A stretch of 16,383 nucleotides of DNA from JABMMZ01 sp044377005 (lineage in GTDB: Bacteria; Bacteroidota; Bacteroidia; NS11-12g; UBA955), in NCBI GenBank assembly GCA_044377005.1, contig JBILJV010000050.1, forward strand, positions 1-16,383, written 5' to 3'. Under the pieces are notes generated by a model. It had not been told where the DNA came from and searched no databases. It saw only the letters and a list, made by a program, of their open reading frames with translations. Shown here piece after piece: positions 6,994 through 15,116 of the stretch (the stretch's first letter is position 1; each line of letters starts with the position of its first letter). Both the position numbers and the translations under genes were made by a program.

Positions 6994-7040
6994 AAGTATC
7001 AAACAATTTTAACTCTTATCAGTTTATACTACATATCATC

Positions 7041-7451
7041 ATGAAAGTTTCCGTATTTAGAAAAGCTCATTTTAATGCAGCACATCGTTTGCATCAACCT
7101 ACATGGTCGGATGAACAGAATTTATCTGTTTTTGGACTTTGTAACAATCCTAACTTTCATGGACACAATTATGAAATAGAACTTAAAGTAACAGGTGAGA
7201 TTGATCCCAAGACTGGATATGTTATCGATACCAAAATACTTAAAGATATTCTTAAAGAGGAAATTGAAAATCGTTTTGATCACCGCAATCTAAATCTTGA
7301 TTGTCCTGAATTTAAGGATTTAAACCCAACCGCTGAAAATATTGTCATTGTGATATACAACTTAGTTAAAAACCGATTGCCTTCTCATCTTGAGATTGGG
7401 GTAAGGTTGTATGAGACTGAACGTAATTATGTAGAATTTAATGGAAAATAA
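7041..7451 (+). CDS. 6-pyruvoyl/6-carboxytetrahydropterin synthase (PTPS/QueD family)
   Basis: Zinc enzyme that converts 7,8-dihydroneopterin triphosphate, made by GTP cyclohydrolase I, either to 6-pyruvoyltetrahydropterin or to 6-carboxytetrahydropterin (the queuosine route). At 136 aa it has family length. The zinc ligands are H15 in AAHRL and H40/H42 in FHGHNY. The likely catalytic residues are C34 in FGLCNNPN, D80-H81 in FDHRNLN and E125 in YETERNY. The CNNPNxHGHNY motif resembles animal-type PTPS more than E. coli QueD, so a tetrahydrobiopterin-like product is as possible as queuosine precursor. No queC, queE or sepiapterin reductase-like gene lies beside it to decide. The last 11 nt overlap folE, which makes its substrate; the two form an operon. 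Confidence 0.92.
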   Translation: MKVSVFRKAHFNAAHRLHQPTWSDEQNLSVFGLCNNPNFHGHNYEIELKVTGEIDPKTGYVIDTKILKDILKEEIENRFDHRNLNLDCPEFKDLNPTAENIVIVIYNLVKNRLPSHLEIGVRLYETERNYVEFNGK

Positions 7452-8097
7452 ATATATAGATCAAATAGGAGACGACCACGAGTTGTTTAATGTAGATACT
7501 CCAATCTTAGCCAATGCATTTCATCTTTCTGATGACGCCAAAATAGAAATAATTGAAGGTCATTTTCATAAAATTATGGAAACCTTGGGTTTGGACATGT
7601 CTGATGATAGTTTAAAAGGTACGCCTAAACGTGTGGCTAAAATGTATGTAAAGGAAATGTTTTGGGGTTTGAATCCTGAAAACAAACCCGTGGCTTCGCA
7701 TTTTAAAAATAAGTTTAAGTACACTGAGATGTTGGTTGAAAAGGATATTAACTTTTATACCAACTGCGAGCACCATTTCGTGCCTTTCTTTGGAAAAGCA
7801 CATGTTGCGTACATTCCGAATGGTAAAGTAATAGGTTTGTCAAAACTCAACCGTATTGTTGAATATTTTGCAAAAAGACCACAAGTGCAAGAAAGAATGA
7901 CCATGCAAATAGCTACTGAACTCAAAAGAATATTGGGGACAGAAAATGTTGCAGTTATTATTAATGCCAAACACTTGTGTGTTGCAAGTCGTGGTATAAA
8001 GGACGATAGCAGTCACACCACCACTGCGGAGTATTGTGGCATGTTCTTGAATGAAAATACAAAACTTGAATTACACCGACTTTTGGCTTTGTCATAA
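7441..8097 (+). CDS. folE: GTP cyclohydrolase I
   Basis: Converts GTP to 7,8-dihydroneopterin triphosphate, the first step of folate, biopterin and queuosine pathways; forms a cytoplasmic homodecamer. The 218-aa length is normal for type I FolE. The zinc ligands appear as C109 and H112 in NCEHHFVPFFGKAHVAYIP and C180 in HLCVASRG. H111 and H178 match the catalytic histidines of the E. coli enzyme. The TPKRVAKMYVKEMFWGL block (61-77), IGLSKLNRIVEYFAKRPQVQER and the SHTTTAEYCGMF end of the active site are all present. The ATG lies inside the 3' end of the PTPS/QueD gene (11-nt overlap), so both are translated from one message. The C-terminus ends soon after the core, as in most bacterial FolE. 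Confidence 0.96.
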   Translation: MENKYIDQIGDDHELFNVDTPILANAFHLSDDAKIEIIEGHFHKIMETLGLDMSDDSLKGTPKRVAKMYVKEMFWGLNPENKPVASHFKNKFKYTEMLVEKDINFYTNCEHHFVPFFGKAHVAYIPNGKVIGLSKLNRIVEYFAKRPQVQERMTMQIATELKRILGTENVAVIINAKHLCVASRGIKDDSSHTTTAEYCGMFLNENTKLELHRLLALS

Positions 8098-8144
8098 AGT
8101 TGACTTTTTTTCTTATTTTCGCTCCTTTATTTTATAATAATCAT

Positions 8145-11100
8145 ATGAGATTTATTCTTTTATCTTCTTTTTTATGTTTGTTTTTTGTGGCATCTGCTCA
8201 ACATGAACCTAATCCTTTTATTTATAGTCATTACTGGAAAAATCGTAAACCTCATGCAGCTTATTGGCAGCAAGATGTACACTATACCATCAATGCGATT
8301 ATCAATGATGAAAAAAATGAAATAAAAGGTGAAGAGCGATTGGTTTATTATAACAACAGTCCCGACAACTTAAAAGTGGCCTATTTCCATTTGTATCAAA
8401 ATGCCTTTCAACCCGGAAGTTATGCCCATGCACTCAACGAAGTAAACCATGAAGAAACCACCTTTGGTCCCAACGAGATTCTTAAAATGGGAACACTTTT
8501 GGATGCCATATCTGTCAATGGTAAGCCTGTCAAATATAAACTTGACAATACCATTCTCATTGTTTATTTAAATGAAGAAATTGCCTCTAATTCATCGGTG
8601 GTATTTGATATTAAATTCCGCACTTATTGGGACAATGGTTCAATGAGAAGAAGGTTCAAAACATTTGACACAGATGCGCAAAACAAACATTTTGACGGCG
8701 TGCATTGGTACCCAAGAATTTGTGTTTATGACAGTAAATTTGGTTGGGAAACAGACCAACATTTAGGTAAAGAATTTTATGGCGATTTTGGTGTTTATGA
8801 TGTGCAACTGACTTTCCCATCTAATTATATTGTAGAGGCGACAGGTGCATTGCAAAATGAAGGAGAAGTTTTACCCGCTGATTTAAGAAAAGCAATTGAT
8901 ATTAGTAACTACTCAAGTATTGAAAGCAATCCTAGTAATAATTCCAAAAAAATAGTTCCTACCAATTACAAATTTGTTGTGCCCAAAAATGGAACAAAAA
9001 CTTGGCGCTATCATGCTGAAAATGTTCATGATTTTGCCTTTACAGCCGATCCTACTTATAGAATAGGAGAAACCATTTGGAATGGAATTAAATGTATCGC
9101 TTTGGCTCAAGAAGCTAATGCCCCATACTGGCGCCCAACCTCTGATTTCGTAGCGAAAGTGGTTGAGATTTACAGTACGGATTTTGGGATGTATGGCTAT
9201 CCTAAGATAGTGGCAGCAGATGCCAGAGATGGTATGGAATATCCTATGATTACTTTGAATGGAGGCAATTGGCCAGGTCACCAGTATGTTATTGCGCATG
9301 AAGTGGGACACAACTGGTTTTTTGGAATGATTGGTAACAATGAGACATACCGTGCCATGCTTGACGAAGGTTTTACTCAGTTTCTTACTTCTTGGAGTAT
9401 CAAAAGATTCAATAAATTACCGATTAAAGCCAGCCGATACGACGAAGGTTCGGTTTACAATGGTTATCTAAACGATGCTGTTAATAACAACGATGCTTTG
9501 TTAAATACACACAGTGATGATTTCAGTTCTGCGGTTGGTCATGGTGGTGGTTACAGACATGTTTATTATAAAACTGCAACCATGTTGTACAATCTTGAGT
9601 ATGTTCTTGGTGATGAATTGTTCCTGAATGCTATGAAACATTATTTCAACAAATGGAAATTTGCGCATCCCTATCCCGAAGATTTTAGACAAGCCATTAT
9701 TGAATATACCAAAGTGGATTTAAATTGGTTTTTTGATCAATGGATGGAAACCACCAAAAAAATTGACTATAAAATTACCAATTATAAGAAAATAAAAACC
9801 AATAATTCTAATAAAACAGCATATCAAATTCACTTGCAACGTGTCGGTGAAATGCAAATGCCACTCGATTTAACAGTTACTGATAAAAAAGGAAAACAAT
9901 ACCAATACTTAATCCCTAATACTTACTTCGCAAAAAACGAAGGTCAGTCTGTTTTAAAAACATGGAAAGGTTGGGGATTGTTAAATCAAGACTATTTTGA
10001 TACCATTTATTTAGATAATGATATTGTCTCTATTCAAATAGATACCACACAAAGGTTAGCTGATATTTACAGAATGGACAATGTAATGAAGAAAAAAGCT
10101 TACCGTTTGCCAGTTCAAACATCTTTTAATAAAGGTGTTGCCGCATACTCTGGGTTTAATCACCAAACATTCACTTACAGACCTGATGTGTGGTTTAATG
10201 CTGTAGATGGAATGAAAGTGGGATTCAATACCCATTTTGATTATGCAAAAGTGAAACATGTATTGGATTTCTCGGTTTGGTATAACACTGGATTGGGTGC
10301 CGAACGCAAGTATGATTTAAATACGCAACGTGATCCTTTTTCATACCGATTACTATACAAACATTTGGTTGGTAAACATGCTTATATTTTTTGGGACACT
10401 CGATTTTTGGATGGATTGTTTTACGATGATTTAGGATTTGAAAAATCATTTGGAAACAATCAATTTGTGTTTCATTATAAATCCATTGGAATGTTAGAAG
10501 GTCGTTCAATTTACAGACCATATGCCAATGGTGTTGAACGCGAGAATAAAAGCAATTCTACCCTAAATATAGATTTTACTAGAAGATACAATTACAAAAA
10601 AGGAAATGGAATTATCCGATCAGGATTAAGAGGTTCTGCTTTAACCAAAGATTATGGTTTTGGTAGTTTCAAATTGGAAGTAATCAATAACAATAAATTA
10701 GGTAAATTTGATTTAAGAACACGCTACTTTTTACAAACAATAGTGGGCAATAGTATTCCTGAAGAGGTTTTAATCAACCTGGCTGGCGCTAATATGGAAG
10801 AAATGTTGGAAAGTAAGTTTACCCGTTCTCGTGGATTTATACCTGAACAATGGTTAGGGTTTGGTTCTACAACCAATCATTTCCACATGGGTGGTGGATT
10901 GAATCTGAGAGGGTATGCTGGTTACTTAGCACCTGTAGTTAGCATTTCTAGCAGTCAAACGTATTTATTTCAAGGTGATTTTGGGATGAGTGCAAGTGCA
11001 GAATTGGATTTTGATAGATTAATAAAATTCAAACCAAAATTAACCAGAAATTGGTTAAAAATGGATTTATACTTGTTTGCAGATGCTGGAATTTTGGGTC

Positions 11101-11312
11101 AATCAAATGCTATCGATGAAGGCTTATTTACGCCATTGAGAATGAATGCTGGATTAGGAACTGTATTAACCGTTAGTAGATGGGGGAAACGTAATTTAAT
11201 ATCGCCATTGAGCTTGCGTTTGGATGCGCCTTTCTTTTTAAACACACCTCCTTATAGCGACAAAGGTTATTTTCAATCGCGTTGGGTTGTTGGAATAGGT
11301 AGAAGTTTTTAA
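8145..11312 (+). CDS. Exported M1-family metallopeptidase with C-terminal outer-membrane barrel-like domain
   Basis: A 1055-aa protein. A signal peptide (MRFILLSSFLCLFFVASA, cleavage before Q19) decides the start. An in-frame TTG at 8100 would add 15 residues ahead of it and lies directly after the folE stop. The M1 aminopeptidase fold runs from about residue 45 to 540. It has the substrate-binding GMEYP (363-367, in place of GAMEN), zinc site H385-E-V-G-H389 and the third ligand E408 exactly 18 residues later. A Tyr pair (Y473-Y474 in HVYYKTA) fits the catalytic Tyr. After an edge domain to about 650, the last 380 residues have amphipathic beta-strand character with many aromatics, and the protein ends SRWVVGIGRSF with a terminal Phe, as in outer-membrane barrels. 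It probably cleaves peptides at the cell envelope. A TATTTTCG box at 8114-8121 may be its promoter. A 63-aa gene follows after 9 nt. Confidence 0.88.
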   Translation: MRFILLSSFLCLFFVASAQHEPNPFIYSHYWKNRKPHAAYWQQDVHYTINAIINDEKNEIKGEERLVYYNNSPDNLKVAYFHLYQNAFQPGSYAHALNEVNHEETTFGPNEILKMGTLLDAISVNGKPVKYKLDNTILIVYLNEEIASNSSVVFDIKFRTYWDNGSMRRRFKTFDTDAQNKHFDGVHWYPRICVYDSKFGWETDQHLGKEFYGDFGVYDVQLTFPSNYIVEATGALQNEGEVLPADLRKAIDISNYSSIESNPSNNSKKIVPTNYKFVVPKNGTKTWRYHAENVHDFAFTADPTYRIGETIWNGIKCIALAQEANAPYWRPTSDFVAKVVEIYSTDFGMYGYPKIVAADARDGMEYPMITLNGGNWPGHQYVIAHEVGHNWFFGMIGNNETYRAMLDEGFTQFLTSWSIKRFNKLPIKASRYDEGSVYNGYLNDAVNNNDALLNTHSDDFSSAVGHGGGYRHVYYKTATMLYNLEYVLGDELFLNAMKHYFNKWKFAHPYPEDFRQAIIEYTKVDLNWFFDQWMETTKKIDYKITNYKKIKTNNSNKTAYQIHLQRVGEMQMPLDLTVTDKKGKQYQYLIPNTYFAKNEGQSVLKTWKGWGLLNQDYFDTIYLDNDIVSIQIDTTQRLADIYRMDNVMKKKAYRLPVQTSFNKGVAAYSGFNHQTFTYRPDVWFNAVDGMKVGFNTHFDYAKVKHVLDFSVWYNTGLGAERKYDLNTQRDPFSYRLLYKHLVGKHAYIFWDTRFLDGLFYDDLGFEKSFGNNQFVFHYKSIGMLEGRSIYRPYANGVERENKSNSTLNIDFTRRYNYKKGNGIIRSGLRGSALTKDYGFGSFKLEVINNNKLGKFDLRTRYFLQTIVGNSIPEEVLINLAGANMEEMLESKFTRSRGFIPEQWLGFGSTTNHFHMGGGLNLRGYAGYLAPVVSISSSQTYLFQGDFGMSASAELDFDRLIKFKPKLTRNWLKMDLYLFADAGILGQSNAIDEGLFTPLRMNAGLGTVLTVSRWGKRNLISPLSLRLDAPFFLNTPPYSDKGYFQSRWVVGIGRSF

Positions 11313-11321
11313 TAAAATAAT

Positions 11322-11513
11322 ATGAAAAGTAAACCTCAAAAGTTATTAATCCTTTTATTGTTTGCAGTCCTGTTTGTAGGATCGGCTTTGTTTATGTATT
11401 TTAAGTTTATACACAATCAACCTAAAATCAAAATCATAGCACCCAAAACAGAAGTTGATGAACTTAAGTTTGACAGTATATTAAGGGCTAAAACCCGTCA
11501 AATAAAGAAATAG
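11322..11513 (+). CDS. Small single-pass membrane protein, unknown function
   Basis: A 63-aa hypothetical protein. A short basic start (MKSKPQK) precedes one hydrophobic helix (about residues 8-30), followed by a basic/acidic soluble tail ending in TRQIKK. It begins 9 nt after the M1 peptidase stop, in the same orientation, and is probably co-transcribed with it. I do not recognise a family. An accessory or anchor role with the peptidase is only a guess from position. It ends 2 nt before the convergent DUF3050 gene, with no terminator between them. Confidence 0.65.
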   Translation: MKSKPQKLLILLLFAVLFVGSALFMYFKFIHNQPKIKIIAPKTEVDELKFDSILRAKTRQIKK

Positions 11514-11515
11514 TA

Positions 11516-12298
11516 TTATTGTGCTTGTCGCATTGTTATTTCATTGTGCGCACCATTCCATAATTCTATTCTAGCTTTTAATGAATTGATGATAGCAATT
11601 TCAGCTTCTTCCCAGTATTGATGATTGGTTTCACACAACTCAGCGGTCATTTCTAATGCCAAATGGCTGTGGTGGTCCCCATCTATTTCAATGTGTCTTT
11701 CTAAATAATATTTGAATAAGTTGGTGCGTTCTGGTTCCGGATTTTGCATTTCATTCAATAAACTAATAAACATAGAAGGGATTAAATCTTCTCTTCCAAA
11801 TGTAAATACAGCGGCTTGCAAATGAGCTTTGTTGCTGTTAATGATTTCAAAAGTATAATTCACAAATTGTTGAACTTCTGCAGGTGTTTCCGAAGCTTGA
11901 AAGGCTTTTTCAAGCGACTTTGTTTCTTTTAGATTGGCAATAAATAGTTCAATCGCTTCGGTGCTACTTCCACATTGTTTCATGGCTTTTAAGTATAGTT
12001 CAAAGTGACTTATTCTGCCACCATCGGGGTCCACATCAGACTCTTCACCTACCACAATTTCATTGATTAAGAAACGGGTGTTTGCTTTGCCAACAGGAAA
12101 CCAAGGAGTGGTGGTGCAGGTCAAATTGATTTGTAATGATTTTAACAAAGACATAAAATCCCAAACGGCAAATACATGGTATTTCATAAAGATTTTTAAA
12201 TCTTCAATATCTTTGATTTTTTCGTAAACGGGATGGTTTATGATTGCTGATTTTAAGGGTGCAATTGTCTCGTTAATCTTCTCAATATTTGAATGCAT
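11516..12298 (-). CDS. DUF3050 family protein (haem-oxygenase-like fold, possible diiron oxidase)
   Basis: A 260-aa, all-helical soluble protein of the DUF3050 type, related to the haem oxygenase/TenA fold. The N-terminal helix pair contains FMKYHVFAVWDFMSLLKSLQ (37-56). The next block, LINEIVVGEESD...SHFELYLKAM (77-106), carries E80, E85/E86 and H98. Later come E170 in FGREDLIPSMF and ERHIEIDGDHH (200-210). H202-x3-D206-x2-H209 and the 32-residue gap from E170 to H202 match the metal-ligand spacing of haem-oxygenase-like diiron oxidases such as CADD (E142, H174, D178, H181, from memory). A diiron oxidase activity is therefore possible, but the substrate is unknown. It is preceded by 211 nt of non-coding DNA, so it is probably transcribed alone. 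Confidence 0.82.
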   Translation of the reverse strand: MHSNIEKINETIAPLKSAIINHPVYEKIKDIEDLKIFMKYHVFAVWDFMSLLKSLQINLTCTTTPWFPVGKANTRFLINEIVVGEESDVDPDGGRISHFELYLKAMKQCGSSTEAIELFIANLKETKSLEKAFQASETPAEVQQFVNYTFEIINSNKAHLQAAVFTFGREDLIPSMFISLLNEMQNPEPERTNLFKYYLERHIEIDGDHHSHLALEMTAELCETNHQYWEEAEIAIINSLKARIELWNGAHNEITMRQAQ

Positions 12299-12509
12299 TT
12301 TTAAGGTTTAATAGGTTGTTTTTTACAATCGCAATTTATGTCAAACCCTAGCTATTTAAATATAGTTTTTGACTTTTTATTAATCAATTTTTATTATACA
12401 AAACGTAATAATTGTACTGTTTTTATACTCAAAAAAAGGAATTAAGTACTGCTTTTTGAGATAGATTTATAATTTGTAAAGAATTCACTGATTTTGCGTC
12501 ATGAATACA
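12299..12509. other. 211-nt AT-rich intergenic region
   Basis: No ORF. It lies between two minus-strand genes and should hold the 3' end of the CAP operon and the promoter of the DUF3050 gene. I see no clean intrinsic terminator: CTCAAAAA (12428-12435) and TTTTTGAG (12453-12460) could pair across 17 nt, but the hairpin is GC-poor. No TAnnTTTG box is obvious before the DUF3050 gene. Confidence 0.4.
12340..12373. repeat. Imperfect nested inverted repeat upstream of the DUF3050 gene
   Basis: The outer arms GTCAAA and TTTGAC enclose the inner arms CTAT and ATAG around TTAAAT. The structure is imperfect between the two levels. It lies 42-75 nt upstream of the DUF3050 start, so an operator is conceivable. 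Confidence 0.35.
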
Positions 12510-14786
12510 TTATGGCTGAATGTCAATCAATCGGGTTTTATATGAATATTTTTTGCCGTTTTTTAACTGAATTGTGATGTTAAAAATAGTTTCATTATTC
12601 CATTGAATTTCATTCAATTTAGGTTCCCATACCAATGTGTTGAGGCCATAACCATTTTCAGGCTTTTCTTGAACAACAGGAATAGATTCGCCTGTATTTG
12701 TTTTCATGGTAACTATAGCATCATTCAAGTTTTGTTGAATAGAGAAACTCCATTTTTTGAAGGCTAACATTTTAGGTGCAATAGTCTCAGGAGGCCATAC
12801 AATGTATTGGTTTTTGTATTTTAATGAATCTAATTCTCTTGCTTGGTCTATCGATTTGATAACAGTGTAAGATTTGGAACTACCTATACCCATGTACATC
12901 GCCTTTGGATATAATAACCATCGTCTGTTTCCGATACTTGGGTGATTGTGCCCCATAGCTGCGGTAATTGCAATTGCTGGATTGCCTTCCTTAATCAGTA
13001 AAGCATCTTTTAACACTTGAGCACCTGCGGGAATAAAGCAACGCCATCCATCGTTTGGCTCATGACTCATTGTTTTGTTCGCTTCACACATCATTGCTGC
13101 TATTTCGCAAAATAAATTGTCTTGTAGGGTCAATCTTATTTCTTCCGACAAGCCTGCATTTCTTCTGAAATAATTGATTCTTCTTTCTAATAAATTAACC
13201 AACTTGTTGCTCATAATTCCTGCCCTGCAAGAATCAACAGAACCATTCCAATTAAACTCTTCTACATTGTTTTCTTTTTTACCCTTGTTATTTATTCTTG
13301 TACCAAAGTAGTTGAATTTAAAGTCATTAATCACTAGTTTTTCCCAACTTTTTTCCAAAATTAGTTTTGTTTCAGGATGAAAATTTGAGGTTTCTTGCCA
13401 TACTCTTCTTGCCAATCTGAAATCGCCTGAATCCGAGGCTTCGTCTATTAATCTCAATCGTAATTCTTTAAGTTTTAATTTGTAATTCAGGTCTTTGGGA
13501 TTCTCTTTATAACAATCAACATTCAACTTTATCATGGGGTCTAAGTCGTAATAGGAAAGTGTTTTTGAATTGTATGATTGAGTAAACTTTATTTTCCCTG
13601 TCTTTGCCAAAGTGTTTTTAGGGTCAAGTTCCAATTGCCTTCTGAAAATCATTTCAGCAAATAATGGTTTTTGAGGATTTAGAATTAAAGGATGTGAACT
13701 GTTATCACTAGTTTTATCAAATAACATACTGTTAAATGTGGCATAACAAGATTCATACAAATAAATTTCTCCAAAATATTGAAACAGTTGAGACACAATG
13801 CTCTTTTTGTCTTTGCCTGCAAAGATGTCAAACTTTTGAATCAGCGCAATTTTTGGACTATTTTTTTTGTTTTCTTTCGATTTGCAAAAATGGCTAAGTA
13901 ATGAATCAAATTGGTTCTGTTCATTCGCTTTTGCCATTCCGTTTAACAGGTAAATGTATATTGCATTTTCTTTGTGATTCAAAAAAGAATCAGTGGGAAA
14001 GTCCCTTAATCCTTCTTGAACGGCATACAAATAATCTATACTAGGTAAAATTTTATCTAATCTGTATTTGGTTAGCAAGTAGGTCATTTCAGTCAGAACC
14101 GCATCAGTAGGATTTAAATCACGCCCTTTTTTAACATAAATGTAAGCGGTATCAAAGTGTTTGCGTTGAATGTAATAATCACCTAATCTACGGAATGGTT
14201 CTTTAGAATAACCAACATATTTACTCGTGCTATCCATTACACTATTGTAGATGTATTCGGCAGAGGTTTTAAAATATTGAATACTTTCAGTTTTTTGACC
14301 AATTTCCCACAAACAAATTCCTGCGTAAACCAAAGATTGAGTGTCTAAAACTAAATTTAAATTACTTTTAAATAATGGTAAAGCCTTTCCGTAACGTTTG
14401 GTGTAAAAAGCTTCTAGGGCATCTTTGTTATTCTCGGCTGTTAGTAGTTTAAAATAGTTGTAGTTTGATTGTTTAAAATCTAATTGATTGTTAGCGGGAG
14501 CAGCATCGTAAGCTTTTTCGGCATATTTAATAGCTTCTTTTACAGCTTTAGGGAATTTTTCTTTCAGTTTTTTATCAAAACTAATTTCATACATGACTTT
14601 AGATTTTAACAAAAGTACATTCATGTTATTTTTAGTTTCAGGATGAACAATACATTTGTCAACTAGTTTATTGCTTGCGGCCCATTTTTTACTGTCATAA
14701 AGTTGGACTGCTTTTTGGTAGTTTTTCCACTGAGCGAAACTATTGGTACTTAAGAATAAAAAAACGATAATTAAAAGGCGATTCAT
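12510..14786 (-). CDS. Secreted protein with TPR-like repeats and C-terminal CAP (SCP/PR-1-like) domain
   Basis: A 758-aa protein with signal peptide MNRLLIIVFLFLSTNSFAQ, so periplasmic or exported. Residues about 20-300 are helical repeats of TPR character (YQKAVQLYDSKKWAASNKLVDKCI; LGDYYIQRKHFDTAYIYVKKGRDLNP), and further helical repeats run to about 480. Residues 525-640 form a CAP domain: LLERRINYFRRNAGLSEE (532-549), the helix ending in MSHEPNDG with H575, then MGHNHPSIGNRRWLLYPKAMYMGIG (611-635) with H613/H615. A VWPPETIAP...KKWSFSI strand region (663-683) and a small beta domain finish the protein, as in other bacterial CAP proteins. Biochemical role unknown; CAP domains have been linked to lipid, peptide or wall binding. 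There is no obvious type IX secretion sorting tail. The start lies 15 nt after the ABM gene, so it closes that operon. Confidence 0.85.
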   Translation of the reverse strand: MNRLLIIVFLFLSTNSFAQWKNYQKAVQLYDSKKWAASNKLVDKCIVHPETKNNMNVLLLKSKVMYEISFDKKLKEKFPKAVKEAIKYAEKAYDAAPANNQLDFKQSNYNYFKLLTAENNKDALEAFYTKRYGKALPLFKSNLNLVLDTQSLVYAGICLWEIGQKTESIQYFKTSAEYIYNSVMDSTSKYVGYSKEPFRRLGDYYIQRKHFDTAYIYVKKGRDLNPTDAVLTEMTYLLTKYRLDKILPSIDYLYAVQEGLRDFPTDSFLNHKENAIYIYLLNGMAKANEQNQFDSLLSHFCKSKENKKNSPKIALIQKFDIFAGKDKKSIVSQLFQYFGEIYLYESCYATFNSMLFDKTSDNSSHPLILNPQKPLFAEMIFRRQLELDPKNTLAKTGKIKFTQSYNSKTLSYYDLDPMIKLNVDCYKENPKDLNYKLKLKELRLRLIDEASDSGDFRLARRVWQETSNFHPETKLILEKSWEKLVINDFKFNYFGTRINNKGKKENNVEEFNWNGSVDSCRAGIMSNKLVNLLERRINYFRRNAGLSEEIRLTLQDNLFCEIAAMMCEANKTMSHEPNDGWRCFIPAGAQVLKDALLIKEGNPAIAITAAMGHNHPSIGNRRWLLYPKAMYMGIGSSKSYTVIKSIDQARELDSLKYKNQYIVWPPETIAPKMLAFKKWSFSIQQNLNDAIVTMKTNTGESIPVVQEKPENGYGLNTLVWEPKLNEIQWNNETIFNITIQLKNGKKYSYKTRLIDIQP

Positions 14787-14801
14787 TGCTTATAAAAACT
14801 G

Positions 14802-15116
14802 CTAGTTTGATGAAATATTGTGAGAAGATTGGAATAATTTTTCAACAGACCAAGCTTGTGCTTTTTCGCTGAATTTTATTTTAGTGTTTTTCCATGTATT
14901 GATAAAGAGTTCAGAGTCTCTATAGTGATTCAAATCATCAACAGAATTCCAAATACTGTATGTATATAAAACATGGTCTGAGTTTATGTCTTTCCATAGT
15001 TCCAAATGTTGGCATCCTGGCATATTCAGGATTTTATCTTTGACTTCATCAAACAATCTCATGAAAGCCTCCACTTGTTGAGGTATAAAAGTCATTTTAA
15101 CAATTCTAATAATCAT
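14802..15116 (-). CDS. ABM-domain (antibiotic biosynthesis monooxygenase-like) dimeric alpha-beta barrel protein
   Basis: A 104-aa single-domain protein with ferredoxin-like beta-alpha-beta-beta-alpha-beta layout. The elements are strand MIIRIVKMTFI, helix VEAFMRLFDEVKDKILNMPG, strand CQHLELWKDI, strand VLYTYSIWNSVDDLNHYRDS, then the helix LFINTWKNTKIKF and a final strand. The MPGCQHLELW and WNSVDDLNHYRDSELF blocks are typical of the ABM/YgiN superfamily. Such proteins act as dimers, some as quinol or haem-degrading monooxygenases, many uncharacterised; no specific activity can be assigned. Its ATG shares an ATGA overlap with the stop of the upstream SAM-hydrolase-like gene, so the two are translationally coupled. 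Confidence 0.82.
   Translation of the reverse strand: MIIRIVKMTFIPQQVEAFMRLFDEVKDKILNMPGCQHLELWKDINSDHVLYTYSIWNSVDDLNHYRDSELFINTWKNTKIKFSEKAQAWSVEKLFQSSHNISSN

Larger units (their letters stand above)
6577..7040. other. 464-nt AT-rich divergent intergenic region with inverted repeats
   Basis: No credible ORF. It separates the divergent sigma factor and pterin operons. It contains three perfect inverted repeats (6687-6718, 6806-6820, 6887-6912) and seven copies of the hexamer TGTTTA or its complement TAAACA (3 and 4 copies). TAnnTTTG boxes occur on both strands: minus at 6607-6614, plus at 6778-6785, 6960-6967 and 6986-6993. The plus-strand box at 6778 has no gene within 200 nt downstream, so a small RNA or a long leader is possible but unproven. 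Confidence 0.6.

Noticed and set aside
8913..9311. A 132-codon minus-strand frame inside the M1 peptidase gene
   Set aside because: It is antisense to the zinc-site region, whose protein is clearly conserved; the translation resembles nothing and no promoter is visible.
10056..10521. Two overlapping minus-strand frames in the barrel part of the M1 gene
   Set aside because: Composition is as expected for antisense of aromatic-rich coding sequence; no start context or domain.
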